From positions 10,106,001 through 10,170,000 of the forward strand of contig JAYKYS010000015.1 of assembly GCA_036924285.1 (NCBI GenBank): DNA of 64,000 bases, given 5' to 3'. Below, piece after piece: positions 1-11,911 of this stretch. Origin of the DNA: Asterella californica (Eukaryota; Streptophyta; Marchantiopsida; Marchantiales; Aytoniaceae). The first letter of the stretch is position 1. Each line of letters opens with the position of its first letter. A model generated the notes under the pieces. It was not told where the DNA came from. It worked only from the letters and a program-made list of their open reading frames with translations, and made no database searches. A program made the translations under genes and the position numbers.

Positions 1-189
1 GGCAGTCCCTGTTTTTCCAAGTACAAGGACTAGAACGTCGGGATCCGCATCTGTAGTGATAGTCGCTCTGGAGATAAGCACATCTTTGACAATGACATCA
101 GGTCTCACCTTCTTACTACGAACTACGGTAGAGACTGACCTTGATCTTGACGGATGGATCTAGAAGAGCGATTTGAAACTAGAGCAAAA

Positions 190-500
190 GGTTCCTCAGA
201 TGCTCCATGAACCTCAGATTTTGCGTGCTGACTTTTTCTCTTCCATTGCTAGTTTTATCAACTGTTTGCTAATAAGGTTGTTGAGCAGTAATTTGTTGTA
301 ATACATTGTGTCGAAACGATAGCAGTCGAACATTATCCGCACCACGATACCTAGAAGAGCAGTGGATAGCGAAACCACAGGTACATCTGACCTTGCTGCT
401 ATACAGAAGAACCAACTCATCTGGCTATTATCTAGTCCTTGCAGGATCCCATACACCGGAGGGAATGTAGCTTGTAGCGATAAGAGTGGGACTATGATCT
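190..500 (-). repeat. Dispersed repeat R1, copy 1 (inverted relative to 49.74 kb)
   Basis: Read on the minus strand, this stretch closely matches 49740-50013 on the plus strand, including an 80-codon open frame (456-214) whose product shares runs such as LLNNLISK with the other copy. The other copy begins about 55 bases after a UGT stop codon. This copy may therefore be the 3' flank of a lost UGT duplicate, and 541-600 read on the minus strand looks faintly like the UGT's last codons. I do not recognise a protein family and would not call the open frame a gene. Confidence 0.6.
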
Positions 501-1853
501 ACATGAGATAACAGAGCTTCCATTCACATCGTGTATTCTAATTTTTTCCCATTTACACAGCTTGTCCTCTTCCTTCCCTCTGCAAGAAATGCAGTTTGCA
601 TGTATATATATTTGCTTTGAGATGAATCATATAGCTAATGAATAGCTTTTTATTTTATTTAACAAATTCTAAATTGAGAAAAAGACATCATCACGAGAAT
701 CATTTTCTGCTTAATAGTTAAATTTCTCAGTTCTCCGAAAGAAGACACGCAAAATAAGATATTCTGGGTTGCGAGGAGCACTTGTAGTCATACCCGGGGT
801 TTAAGAGTAACTAATTCAAGTTTTCTCGTTCTTTCTCTTGAATATATTAATCTAAGTTAACTTTTCCACATAACATTCTTCTCGTATTATTCTTCACAAG
901 GTAATTTGTTTCCGGACAAGACTACCACCAATAACACAGAAGAATTTTATTTGATTGGGGCGCTTTTCATCTCAAGTTCGAAATGAGAGAAAACTCTATA
1001 GTTTTTTCCAATAACTTCACAACTCAAGGTTTAACTTCATGGGGCTCTTGTGTAACGCCACTGCCCCGGCTCTCACCCCGTAACTGCCCGCACAATTATG
1101 TCCCAGTTTCAGTTCCTTGCATAGTGTTTACTGCAATGCGGGTGGAGGGAGGAGTCGAGGGTCGTTGTCACCGGTGGCCTAGGATCCTCTTGTTCGGAAG
1201 GCCTTTCTGTTGCCTTTATTCGATTATCTCGGTAAAATAAAAAAACTTTGCGGATTTCTCGCTTCGAAAAAAAAAAGGAAAAACACAGAAGATTATTCAC
1301 GCGGACTGCTCGTTTCATCCATATAGTTCTTTCTTTGTCCTCCATGACCTTTCATGGTTGGAAATATTCTCCAACTGTTAGTAATACACATTCTTCCCAC
1401 GTGTAGAGTGAGCAACGAATATGGATAAAGTTGCAAAAGCAGACGGTAAAATCCCATAATGATTTTATTCTACTACGAAAGAGTTTAATTTTCTACTCCT
1501 TTTCACTGACAATATATAACTTGTGTTCACCTTGATCAGATCAGGCCTTTCATACGTGGTCATTCGTACATCCAGCAATTGCACCGCGTGAACGAATCCC
1601 ATATACGAGATACTGTTGGTAGTGTCTATTCCTTTTCATTTTTTGTTGTCTGAGAGTATAATGTCACTACTTTTGGAAACTCGCTTAAATGTTATTTGAT
1701 AGGTTCAATCCAGTGCCCGGGGAGTTCCGGAATATAATGTTATGACATCTGGCCGTTTGCCAGGATTACCGTTCTTGACCAAATCTGTCGGAAAATTTTC
1801 GAGAGGAAAATTGAGAATTTAGTGGAAACTTTTGGAATTCCTGACTGGAAGTG
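501..1853. other. AT-rich intergenic sequence, no gene seen
   Basis: Short open frames at 983-1240 (+) and 1109-1345 (-) overlap each other on opposite strands and show no recognisable motif or splice structure. I see nothing else that can be supported. Confidence 0.5.
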
Positions 1854-1942
1854 TCAGTACTACCGGTAGTGGACCTCAGCACTAAAGCGGTCATAAAGCG
1901 CCCCCATGGTGATCACTTGTGAATCTGCTATGACCGGGTTGA
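1854..1942 (+). repeat. Dispersed repeat R2, copy 1
   Basis: About 90 bases, from GTCAGTACTACCGGTAGTGG to the GACCGGGTTGA end, recur in the same orientation at 32067-32164 with a few substitutions and a small insertion. The two copies lie 30 kb apart and share no flanking coding sequence. This fits a short non-autonomous mobile element or a retroelement fragment; the family is unknown. Confidence 0.7.
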
Positions 1943-2043
1943 ATAATCCATGAAATTTGCATATACATACATATTCAGGATATGTATGTAGCTGAATAAT
2001 CCAAATTTGCATATACATACATATTCAAGATATGTATGCATAT
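1941..2043. repeat. Tandem duplication of a ~52-bp AT-rich unit
   Basis: Two near-identical units start GAATAATCC at 1941 and 1994. Each contains a CATATACATACATATTC run followed by its partial inverse ATATGTATG, so each copy can fold back on itself. The second copy lacks three bases near its start. No coding content. Confidence 0.8.
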
Positions 2044-3726
2044 GCGCCTAGCCCCAGTTCAGTTCAAGTATTACAGCATTTTTGTATTTTTTGAACATAT
2101 TATTTATCTTCACAACCAATCAGATGTCTTCTTTGAATACTCTAACTCTGTTTTAATTCTTCAATTATCCCTCTAAGTCCTCTTAGAGAATATGAATTTC
2201 TCGTACGTCAAATATTTGTTAAATTAACACCCCAAATGATCTGTCATGCACGGAGGATGGTCTACCGGGTTTGAACTCCTGACGTGATGCACCAATCATG
2301 ATAAAGAGTTTCAAGTGTCTTCTCCTTCCCACCTCCTTCTGACTAAACATCAACGGATTTAGTGCATGCTTGTCTCTTAACTCATCGACTCGATCCTCTC
2401 ACCACTTTCTTCTTGTGGACATCCATGTATGTCCTCTCCCTCCATTTCATATTAGTTCTTCTCTATACCATGTTCATTGTACTGCATATCATGCCTCGGA
2501 TTACGACAGTTTCACATGAAGGAGAGATTTTGCGCATGCTAGTTGGAAATTATGGACATTGGATGCTTCTTTGAGACACGAAATTGAGATCTCTCGCATA
2601 GTTTTCTCATTGTGATTGTAATCTTCTATTTAGTAAATATAAAACTCATTGTCAAGACGGATCATTTCTGCACTCGTTGATTTTCAGAGCATATTGTTTC
2701 TCATGCTGCCCTTTAAGATTTTTGCTGCAACTTTTACTGCCCTTTGTCTACACGCGATACCCAAGCTCATATCATTTTCAAGCAAATATTTTGGAAACGC
2801 TCACATACTCGCATCGCAAGTAATGTCTCACGTTTGAAAGCTCGCACAAAGTTCATTTTGTGCAAGAAAATCATCCTCGAGCGTTATGAAACTCAATGGA
2901 TGATATGCCAAGTGGATTCAATGTGAACCTAGTGAGCTCTCTTGATATGGAGGGACGTCTTAAGAACATTAAGGGATATAGTAGAAGAGACTATCACATT
3001 TTTGGGTAGAGTTTATTTCGTGCAAAATCTATTTGTCTTCACAAACAAAGCGCTTGCTCGCAATGCATGTTTGTGAGAATTCTAGAATTCCTCAAGAAGA
3101 AGAAAGTGAAAATTAAGATCAATGTACATGGATTCATGGTTTTACTGAGAATATATTCTTGAGAACAGGTAGTTGAGCATAGCTCGAGGTAAATTGTATA
3201 AATTGTATAAATTCAAAAATCTCTGATCCATACAAATATATGAAATCTCATGCATTTTCCTTAGACTGATAGGCAACTTTTCAAGGTCCATATTGGTTTG
3301 CTGTGACTATATGGTGAACCAAAAAATCAAATCCAACACATGAAAAGGAAGAAGGTGCATGCCGTAGAACCAAGAAGAAATTACAGTCGCATGCATAATG
3401 GAGGAAGAAGCATGATCTAAACTGAAAATCAGTGTCAAACTTTATTAGACATAAAATGCTCATAAAAATACAAGCAGTTCCACTTCAATGAAATTCGAAC
3501 ATACTAACCAGCTTATCCACAAACAAAACACAATATTAAAGGAAGGTGAAAAGTTAACAAGTTGTCCTTATCATCATTGATGAAATAGAGAAAGCTTATG
3601 GACAATAATCCTTTGAGTAAATAAAATGTTGTCAAAGCTTCTCGAGCTTCAGCAGCAGTCCTGCTGCGATCGTCCACTATTGGGAATAGTAGATTCTTGA
3701 ACCACTACTTCAACCGTCTCAAACTC
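2044..3726. other. Intergenic sequence without a supportable gene
   Basis: Open frames of 60-70 codons at 2362-2574, 2649-2837 and 3281-3463 show no conserved motifs, no sensible splice sites and low-complexity composition. Nothing firm is seen up to the retroelement end at 3727. Confidence 0.45.
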
Positions 3727-4425
3727 TGTAACACATAAGAAAATCAAAAGATGCTCGAAAGTAGTAATTTAAAGATCGAACCCACAGAGATCCCGGTAGA
3801 GATCAAACTCAGGTCTATCCAACAAGACAGAGTTGATAATCTTGACAAATAACATAACAGATACAAAACAGGTCAAGGACCTCAAGAAATAGATGAACAA
3901 CAGAGAAACAGAGCCACGGACGGAAATGTCATACGAGGAAGTACTGCTGAAGTGCTACTAGGTAGCCTCTAACACCATAAACGCTAAGTATCTTCACATT
4001 AAGTTACTTTCACTACTACTGCTCTTCGGAAAACTCTGGCGAAGAAGACTCTTCTTCCGCCGAAGTATCAGGTTCAACTTCCTCCAAAGTGTCTTCACTA
4101 AAGAACAACTTCTTCCAAAGTGAACTTCGTCCAAAAACGTCTTCGTAGTAAACTAACCTCGCAGGTGCTGGTCTATTCTCAGACTTTGCCACAAACTCCT
4201 ACTCTGATTTCAGATGTCAAACAGCAAAGCCTTCGGCAACCAGACTAATTCCTACCACAACAAACTACGATACTTCGTAGGTAAATCTCCGAAGTTGACA
4301 AACACACAATGGCTCCACAAACTCAGGAAATAGAAAATCCAAAAATGATAAAACACATAGAGGTACTGAGCACGAACAACACAGCGCTTATATACAGATT
4401 TCTCCAAAGATGACGGATCTTCTTT
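3727..4425 (-). mobile_element. LTR of Ty3/gypsy family G, copy A
   Basis: The stretch starting TGTAACAC at 3727 is shared with 9214 and 39131, and the homology continues through matching blocks such as TAATCTTGACAAATAACATAACA. On the minus strand a TATA-like GTATATAAGCGC lies near 4397-4386, and all three copies keep a TATATAAG there, consistent with an LTR promoter. On the minus strand the end reads ...GTTACA, giving the expected CA terminus. The upper boundary next to the accessory ORF is approximate. Confidence 0.7.
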
Positions 4426-5727
4426 CTAAGAAGTCGGAAGTACTTCTGGTCCGTCGGATGAAGATCTTGTGTCCGAAACGACACCAGGAACAACACCACT
4501 TCCTAACGCTAACTCTCTACCTATCTCACTAACTGAGAACTGAACGGTCGCTCTAACCTCCCTAAACTCTCTAACTACCCGTTGTCCTAGTCTAGCTACT
4601 AGGTTCTTCGTCGAAGAACCCTCTACGTCTGCAGCTGTAAACTCCTCTCTAATCTGCCGAAGAAATCCTAGCTCCGAAGTATCCAAATCTGTCGCGAAGT
4701 AGTTCTTCAACGTTGGCTCGACCCTACTCCGAAGTTGAGCGCTCAGTTCCTCGGCCTTGATTATGCGGCGCTTCAAGTCCTCGACCTCCTTCGTCATCTC
4801 CGCGACGATGTCTTGGTTCCTGTTACGCTGTCCACGCATCTCGTCCAACTCCTTCTTTGTCAAAGAAAGAACCTTCTCATGTTCCTTCTCTCGATCCAAC
4901 TTCTGCTGAAGAAGTTCTTCTTTCTTTGAAGTCACGTTCTTGAGCTCCTCGGTCTTCACTTGAGTCTCCTTCTGCGCCATGAGGAGTGCTACGCGTAGAT
5001 TATCTTTCTCCTCTTGCCAGTTACCTTGGCCGAAGTGCATCGTATGCATTAATTCCACTAAGTTCAACTTCCGACCGATAACTTTCTCGTAAGTTCCTCG
5101 ATTCCTCTCCAAGGTGTGCAACAGTGGTACAACTACCTCCTGAATGTACTTCGCCGAAGTCGCGAGTTGCTCTACTTCTCTCATCGTCGATAAAGAAACG
5201 GTAGTCTTCGGTGTGATATCGTCGTTCTTCTCCGTCCGAGGAGTGTCCCCTTCTTCGGCTTCCTCAGTCACTTCTTCATCGGCTGCTTCCCCATCGATAC
5301 AGACTATCTTGGTCATTTTCATCTTTTTCCTCGACTTCTGTGCGGACCTCGGTGTCTCGTCTAAGGTCTTCTTCCTTCCACTTCTTTGGACTGGAGGGGA
5401 TATCTCAACTACCTCTTCGTCCTCGTTCGGATTCACCTCCTCAGTCGTCTTCTCTGGAACTGCTGCTGAGGTCGACACTTCCTGCTTCTGCGCTATCTCG
5501 GTCGCTACTTCGGTCGCTGCCTCCTCGGCGATTACTTCGTCGAAGAACTTCTCCAGCTGTACATCTCTTACTGGAGTTGGTACGACCTCGAACGCTTCTT
5601 CTTGGGTTGCTGCTGTGAAACCCAATCTCTTTTGATCTTCGGCCGATATGAGTCTCATCCCCATGTAGAACACTGAGACAAATGCTCCGATGTAGACAAT
5701 GTCTTCTTTTTTCCAGAGCTTCTGCAC
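4426..5727 (-). CDS. Family G retroelement accessory ORF, C-terminal part (coiled-coil protein)
   Basis: The 433-codon frame continues a protein that starts near 6629 and is broken by frameshifts. Its N-terminus carries the block QKLWKKEDIVYIGAFVSVFYMGMR, also present in decayed form at about 42.95 kb (DYVYLG..VSVFYFGMGW). A disordered acidic/basic middle follows (residues ~50-170, rich in E, T, K), then a long heptad-rich coiled coil (~185-370) and a serine-rich tail. It has no protease, RT or integrase motifs. In the 39-47 kb copy the same protein is encoded downstream of integrase, so I read this as the 3' accessory gene of the element and not as a host gene. Its function is unknown. Confidence 0.65.
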   Translation of the reverse strand: MQKLWKKEDIVYIGAFVSVFYMGMRLISAEDQKRLGFTAATQEEAFEVVPTPVRDVQLEKFFDEVIAEEAATEVATEIAQKQEVSTSAAVPEKTTEEVNPNEDEEVVEISPPVQRSGRKKTLDETPRSAQKSRKKMKMTKIVCIDGEAADEEVTEEAEEGDTPRTEKNDDITPKTTVSLSTMREVEQLATSAKYIQEVVVPLLHTLERNRGTYEKVIGRKLNLVELMHTMHFGQGNWQEEKDNLRVALLMAQKETQVKTEELKNVTSKKEELLQQKLDREKEHEKVLSLTKKELDEMRGQRNRNQDIVAEMTKEVEDLKRRIIKAEELSAQLRSRVEPTLKNYFATDLDTSELGFLRQIREEFTAADVEGSSTKNLVARLGQRVVREFREVRATVQFSVSEIGRELALGSGVVPGVVSDTRSSSDGPEVLPTS

Positions 5728-6629
5728 ATGAAGGTGAATGATCCTCGTCCAATGAGCTCTTTTCCCGATGAAAAGCTGCTCGATGAAATTAATCTGTCAA
5801 TTTGACATATAAGTCGTTCTTCTTGACCGGAAGATCGCCATGATCGCATCAGCGACTTCTCGCTTCTTCGGGCTGCGACAATCACTGGTCTTGTAATCAT
5901 TCCTCCCCTGTGGTACCTCCTTGAAGAGCCTGGGGAAGTTCTTCACTGCTTCGGACGATGCTGCAGCTGAAACACTGTTAAATAGAAGATCGTCCTCCTT
6001 GCCTGCATCGTCGATCCTCAAGACAAAGGATCAGTGCGCCCCGGTCCAATTACACGACCGCCCATAGGATTCGTATGCTGGATGCTGTATGCACACCTTC
6101 AATTCGTGCACCAGCTTAGAAGAAACCATCCCCCACCAAGGAAGTAAGAGGAACGTCAAACCCATCTCCTCGAGCTCTTTCTCATAGCGACGAAGACCCG
6201 CTCGGTTGACATCTAACGCTCGGAGCCTCGGTGGCCTGGATGTCTGCATCCCTCGCATGTGTCGAAACTTAGCTGCAACAAGGTACGAAGAAGACCGCTT
6301 CTTTGTCAGTAATCGACTTCCTCGCTTCCTCGCCACTAATCCAGTTCTTCGCTAGTAACACTGTTCTTCGTCAGTAACTCACTTCTGCAAAGAGTAGGTT
6401 CTTCGTCAGTCAGAAAATGCGGCGCGCTCTGCTCCTGCTCTCGCTCTAGAAGTGGTAAGTCAATAAGACAAATGGTTTTGTTATCCGACTTATATCTTGC
6501 GATGGCTTTTCCGCACGTGCCGAAGTTAGGGTTTCCTCCTTCTTGACTGACATCCTTCGGCGCTCGTAGTTCGGCAAAGTTCTTCCTCTGCAACTGCGAT
6601 ACATCTTCAGCCTGCTGTAACTTCGTCAT
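5728..6629 (-). pseudogene. Family G accessory ORF, N-terminal part, frameshifted
   Basis: Three overlapping open frames (6629-6336, 6336-6031, 6021-5797) read one after another on the minus strand as a single protein interrupted by frame changes. The 6021-5797 piece contains SPKKREVADAIM followed by SRRTTYMSN. The 43.4-43.0 kb copy has DPMKREIAEAMM then SPRRTTYLS, followed by GKKTHWAKIFHDEVQ, which corresponds here to a GKRAHWTRIIH stretch near 5770-5735. The order and conservation show one ancestral protein. The breaks suggest this copy is dead, unless introns explain them. Confidence 0.6.
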
Positions 6630-6699
6630 TCAGCCTCCGGTTGTCTCGCACAACATTTGTTAGAAAGCTCTTCGTCTGAGGAATTCAACTATGAGGAAG

Positions 6700-7827
6700 T
6701 CATCTCTCAAGTGTCTCCATAGATTCGATAAATTCCTCCAGAACAGAGATTCTTCACTAAACTTCTAATTAACACTATTCTACTCATATCTTTTATCTTC
6801 TATCACATATTCTTCTTATTTACTTTACAACTAATCAATTAATTAACAAAAATGAAAAATCAAGGCTTCACAAACTCTAGGTCTGTACGTTTAATCAAAA
6901 TTTTGTGTAGAATGTAGCAACAATGGATCTGAGGTGAGGTCCAATCAGTTGAGGATATAATGCATGTGTCTAGGATTTATCATTTTGTTTCAGTAATCCA
7001 TACGGTTACTCGACTGCCATCAGACTCTTAATGCATGCATAATTGAAACTTGCTCTAAACTTCTACTAGAAGGAAGAACGTTGTCATTAGCCATTTCTAC
7101 AGTTGATAACTGGAGTCTTTAAAAGATATGGTTGTATTGGGTAACCGTGATATTTATCCTAAGTACAGTTCTCGTCAAGTACTGTCTTGAACTAACCCAT
7201 TGGCAAAAAGAAAAATACTGTAACAATATCTTGTCGTTAATTGATCCAAGCTATCCACAATATATGTGAAAGAATACTCTTTAGCATTCAATTATTCCTT
7301 GCATGAGAAGCAAGTGAATATTTTCCGAGTTGTAAAAATTAACTATAATCGCTCACCAGACTGGTGTACAAAACCCTTACAATGAATGTACTTACATCCC
7401 AACTCACAACAAGGATGAGGTTGGTACACACAGCAAGAAAACGTAATTTGTGCTTAATACTGCTATACTATTCGTTGCCAGTTTCGTACAGTAAGAGATA
7501 ACACGCGTGGGATATGCATGCTACGTCTATAAAGTTTTCAAAATTCTAAAATAAATATGCACAAAACATCATTAAATCCAAGCATAAATTTAAATGCAAG
7601 TCTAAGATAAATCCAAATCTAAATTTAAATAGCTAAATTTGAGTGACTAAATTTTAAAATTAAATTTATATATCTATGAGCTGAACGTAACACATGGATT
7701 ATAGGAGGAGGAAAACCTCATAAACACAATGAGTTCAAACGTAACCTGTTCTACTATAAGTTAACTCTTCTTGAAAAATAATAATAATATTTTTAATATA
7801 TATTAATGTATAAGTATGCATAATACC
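6700..7827. other. AT-rich sequence, no gene seen
   Basis: No open frame above 60 codons lies here. Around 7540-7680 there is a low-complexity run built from AAATTTAAAT-like words. Nothing else can be supported. Confidence 0.5.
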
Positions 7828-8283
7828 AGACAGGTTTGACAAGACCCATAAGCTCCGGCCAAAATCATACACGTTGGAGACTGGATTTTGAGATATGATA
7901 GTACCCTAGAGAACCAGCACTCTACAGTTCAGAAATTTCTAGGATGTGGTTTGATCCGTATGTTGTCTTAGAAGTGCATCAAAATGCTACTTATTCTTTG
8001 TAGAAGTTTGATGGTACACCTTTAAAGCTTCCTGTCGTCGGTAAGCGTATCAAGTTGTTCAGAAGGAGAGGAGAATCTGTTGAGCAAATTGAGCCATGCT
8101 GCTCAATTTGGCTAACATGGTTGAGCTAGCCAAATTTTTGGAGTCAGACTAGATCATGAATGTTGATGCAAATCTTCTACCTGATGAAGATGTTGAAGAC
8201 ACTGAAGAGGACGATGCATCCTTGGTGTTCCCAGTGGAAGAGTTGGTACATAACGGAGAGTGTGTAGGTTTGGAGGAGGTGAA
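7828..8283 (+). pseudogene. Family H integrase C-terminal tail and polypurine tract, degraded
   Basis: Read in pieces, the sequence gives THKLRPK, then WFDPYVVLEVHQNATYSL, an in-frame TAG, and DGTPLKLPVVGKRIKLFRRRGE. This matches the intact integrase end at 54.8-55.2 kb (WFGPYLVSDVHQNATYSL, DGTPLRLPVAGKRVKLFKKRGE), the GPY/F module of Ty3/gypsy integrases. An acidic tail follows. A purine-rich GGTTTGGAGGAGGTGAA immediately before the LTR start is the likely plus-strand primer. It is an old, inactivated copy with several frame breaks. Confidence 0.75.
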
Positions 8284-9205
8284 TGTCATGCTAAGAGATG
8301 TCATATATAGTGAATCATATTTCTAGAAAACACCCGAGCGAATACCAAACTGGGCAGGACCTAAGCTAGGACTGAGCTAGACAAGCTGCCCCTTAGCTTG
8401 AATTAAACTATCACTTTGAAGAAGATTGAATGTACTAGAATGCAGAGCCTGTTGAGGAGAATGACCTCGTGCCTTCAATTGTGAGAAGTAGCGTTCTGTG
8501 CAATAGTTGTGTAATTTATAAGTTATAAAAAATGTGAAAGAGAGAAATCTGTCAATTTTGGCTCGTGACTTGGATCCATAAACTAAAGATACGAGTGCGT
8601 AGGTGTTAGTGAGCACTATAGTTTTGACTCTTCATTCATTAAAAATGAAGCTGTATAGAAAAAATGACGTAGAAGAGATCAGTAAAAAATGCAGAAGTAG
8701 TTTCTTTTAGGTTTATGTATGAGTTTAATCCCGCGAGTCTACTTATAAAGGCCCTAGCTTAGTTGAGGTCTTAAGGTTTTCATAAAGACCCTAGCTTAGC
8801 GGAGGTGTTAGGGTTGAAAACGGCTGGCATCGTGCGAAGAGGGATATTGTACTTTTTTTCCAAGGAAACCGTGGAGACGCACAAGGAAGAAGCCATGGGT
8901 TGAGAAGATCAAATTTCTGAAGGATTTCAATTGTGAGGCTGTCGTAGAGAGAGGAATAAGGTTTTAGGAGCTTGAATTTCATCTATTACATTGTTTAGAG
9001 GAGAATCTGTCTTCTAATGGAAAGAAGATGATCTTATTGAGTGAGAATGGGCTGTCAAACAAGAATTGACATCTTTGGAGGACTTTTAATTGTCACAGGA
9101 AGAGAAATAAAGCATTGGGAGTTCAGACTTCTTCTATTGTTGTGTTTGGAGGTGAATGTATTTTTGGTGGATGAGAATTGATCTTATTGAGTAGAGGCCG
9201 CCTGT
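8284..9205 (+). mobile_element. Family H 3' LTR, old copy (partial)
   Basis: It begins TGTCATGC directly after the polypurine tract, where the younger family H LTRs begin TGTCG. It shares colinear blocks with them: the CAAGCTGCCCCTTAGCTTG region, TATAGTTTTGACTC followed by CATTAAAAATG, and a later GAGGAATAAG...GAGCTTGAATTTC block. From about 8880 to 9200 it also matches the minus strand of 23380-23740 closely. The downstream end is cut by the family G LTR starting at 9214, so the true LTR end is not visible. Confidence 0.7.
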
Positions 9206-9213
9206 TAGATAGA

Positions 9214-10197
9214 TGTAACACACAAAAAAACCAAAAGATGCTCGAAAGTATTAATATAAGGATCGAACCCATGGAGATACAAGTAAATATCATCCAAATG
9301 TACTAAACAAGTGATAAAGGTGATTATTTATGATTGTCTTTTATTCTCACGGGCAAAAATCAGTCCCGGTAGAGACCGAACTCAGATCTATACAACAAGA
9401 CAAAGTTAATAATCTTGACAAATAACATAACAAATACTAAACAAGTTAGTGACCTAAGAAAAAGAGAAACAACAAGTACAGAGCAACAGATAACAAGTCT
9501 AATAGAGAAGTACTGCTGAAGTGCTACTAAATAGCTTCTATCACCATAAATGCTAAGTATCTTCACACTAAATTATCTTCACTGCTACTGTTCTCGGAAA
9601 CTATGATGAAGAAGACTCTTCTTCTGCCAAAATACGAAGTACAACTTCTTCTGAAGTGACTTCCTAAGATGAACTTTACCACAAAGATACTTCTTAAGAA
9701 GAATACTTTCTCTAAAGTAACTTCGTCCTAAAACTACTTCGCAGTAAACTAACTTCGTAGTTGTTGGTTTGTTCTCAGACTTCGTCACAAACTTCTTACT
9801 CTGATTTCAGTTCTAACTGACAAAGAACTTCGTCACCCAGACTAACTCTTATCACAACACACTACGAAACTTCGTAAATAAAACTCCGAAGAAGACAAGT
9901 ACACAATGACATCATAAACTTCAGAAAAGTATAAATCCAAAATAACAAACACATAGAGGTCCTGAACACGAACAACATACTTCTTATATACAACTTCGTC
10001 CGTAGATGACGAATCTTACTTCGTAACAAGTAGGATGAACATCGGTACCACCATATGAAAGCCTTGCGCCTGAAACGCTCACCAGACACCACATCGGAAC
10101 CTAACGCTAAATCTCTAGCTATCCCGCTAATCGAAAATTGGATAGTCGCTATGACCTCACGAAGTTCTCAAACTACCCGTTGGCCTAACTTAGCTAG
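9214..10197 (-). mobile_element. Family G LTR with end of accessory ORF, copy B (truncated)
   Basis: The sequence is colinear with 3727-4600: the TGTAACAC terminus, the AGTCCCGGTAGAGACCGAACTC block, TATATAAG near 9985, and, beyond about 10.04 kb, the antisense of the accessory ORF end. Homology stops at about 10197. Relative to copy A it carries an extra ~110 bases near 9270-9360. It is a solo or truncated copy with no coding capacity. Confidence 0.7.
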
Positions 10198-11911
10198 AGA
10201 TGATGTTGAGGAAGCTCAGGAATCCGAGGGCTAGTTCAGGGAAGCAGAGCATCTGCAGGGAAATGTGTAAAGTAGACAGGTTGAATTTATGCAAGCTGTC
10301 TGTGGTCAGAAGCGCTGAGACCAGCAGCTCCCACTTCATATCTGTAATCACCTTCCATGACCGAGAAGAAGAGCTTAGAAGATGCATGTGAAGGAGTAAA
10401 ACAAAGTTCGTACGGGTCATGATAGGTCGGACCTAGGGTACCATGCGTGAACAGAATGTGCAGGTAGACACGATCCTCTCCTTGCTGACACATGAGAATC
10501 TGAAATTTGAGTCAACGAGCCCTTTCTTGTCTTCCAGCGAAGTTCATGTTGAGAGGAACTGACACGCCATTTGACTTGCGTGACTAGAAGTCACGAAATG
10601 AGATGGAGATTGGAATTTGGAATGTACACTCTGATCGCTGGTACACCCACATGTGTACATTCCAGTTTGACGTGAGGTCATTCTCATTCATTCACATGTT
10701 TGCATTGGCAGGATCGATGCCTTTTCTGGTCCGGTCACCGTCTTTATTTCTTCTCCAAGGTCAGCAACAGCTGGTTACTCAGCTCAAGTCAGCCTAGCTT
10801 TGGTGCCAGTTGCAGACATCCGGCATCTACTCGCGCGCACCGATCACTCGTGACATGTGTGGTAGTAACAGTAAGTGTACAGTCTTCGACTGCCAAGAAC
10901 TTGCAAGCGCGGTCTTGTCCTAGTATGTCGTTACTGTACGTACTCATGGTAGCTAATGAGTCTGCGCCAGCCTTCTAGATGTCAGCATTTGAAATGCCTG
11001 TTCTGATCTCGATAATATAATGTCTGGGTACGGTCCCGAGATCTTTCAAGTCAACTCTCACAGTTTTTGCAAAATTGACTAAGAGAAATTGAAGTTGGAG
11101 TTCTCTGAACTGGGCCATCCTGTAAGGACTTTAAGACTTAGATATTGCTTGTACTCCAAGTTGAGACGACTTGTAGGCGATTTGTAAAAGGACGCAGTAA
11201 ATTCCTGAAGGCTCCAGATGGTGTGATGAGTATAAGAAATTTCAATCATATTATCTCTAGTTTATATACTACCAGAGTAAACCGGCGGTTTACCGCAACC
11301 GCGCTTTGATTCCGGTGTCTCCCCCTACCTAACTGTAAGACTCCTAGTTCTGTCCGACCTCTGAACGTCTCAACGCAAGTGTGGAGTCGGATCTGATCAC
11401 CGATAAGAGTTGGTGACAGAAACTGTTTGGGTCTTATCACGAGGCAAGGACTGTCACTGTACTCGTGGAGTCCAGACGATCTTCCAGTGTCTGTTGGATA
11501 TTATTCACTTATTCGGCATTGACATCAAGAACATGTCTAATGCGGTTTGACATGTAAACATAAGAGACTGCACAGCTTTTGACAAGGCGACACACATCTT
11601 CAGAGAGGTTAGATGAAACCTCCATTTAAGAGAATATGTTCTCTCCGTTCAAAGTGTCCTTGGTACGAATCCTTCATTCGGGCCCGGTGTGATTGAGTTG
11701 CTAGACGAATGCACTCGATAGTAGACTTCACGGAATAGATTTGAGGCTCCTCATGCAAGCTCCGTGTTTGTTGCAATCGGTCCAGTTTACCATCATTCGT
11801 ACCGGGGAAGCGACGACGATGATAATGGTTCTCACATAGGTCTATGTGGAGGGTACTTGAGAAGAAGGTAGTGTTGCGTACATCATGCTCATGCTCATAG
11901 TTTCATCCAAA
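10198..11911. other. Unassigned region with short open frames
   Basis: Overlapping frames around 10190-10493 (-) and 10603-10978 (+) have balanced composition but no family motif I recognise. The minus-strand piece contains a TYHDPYELCFTPSHASSKLFF run that could be a gene remnant. From 11.0 to 11.9 kb I see no supportable gene. Confidence 0.35.

Noticed and set aside
5144..5635. 163-codon plus-strand open frame rich in serine
   Set aside because: It is antisense to the accessory ORF, and its serine-rich content mirrors the glutamate/threonine codons on the other strand.
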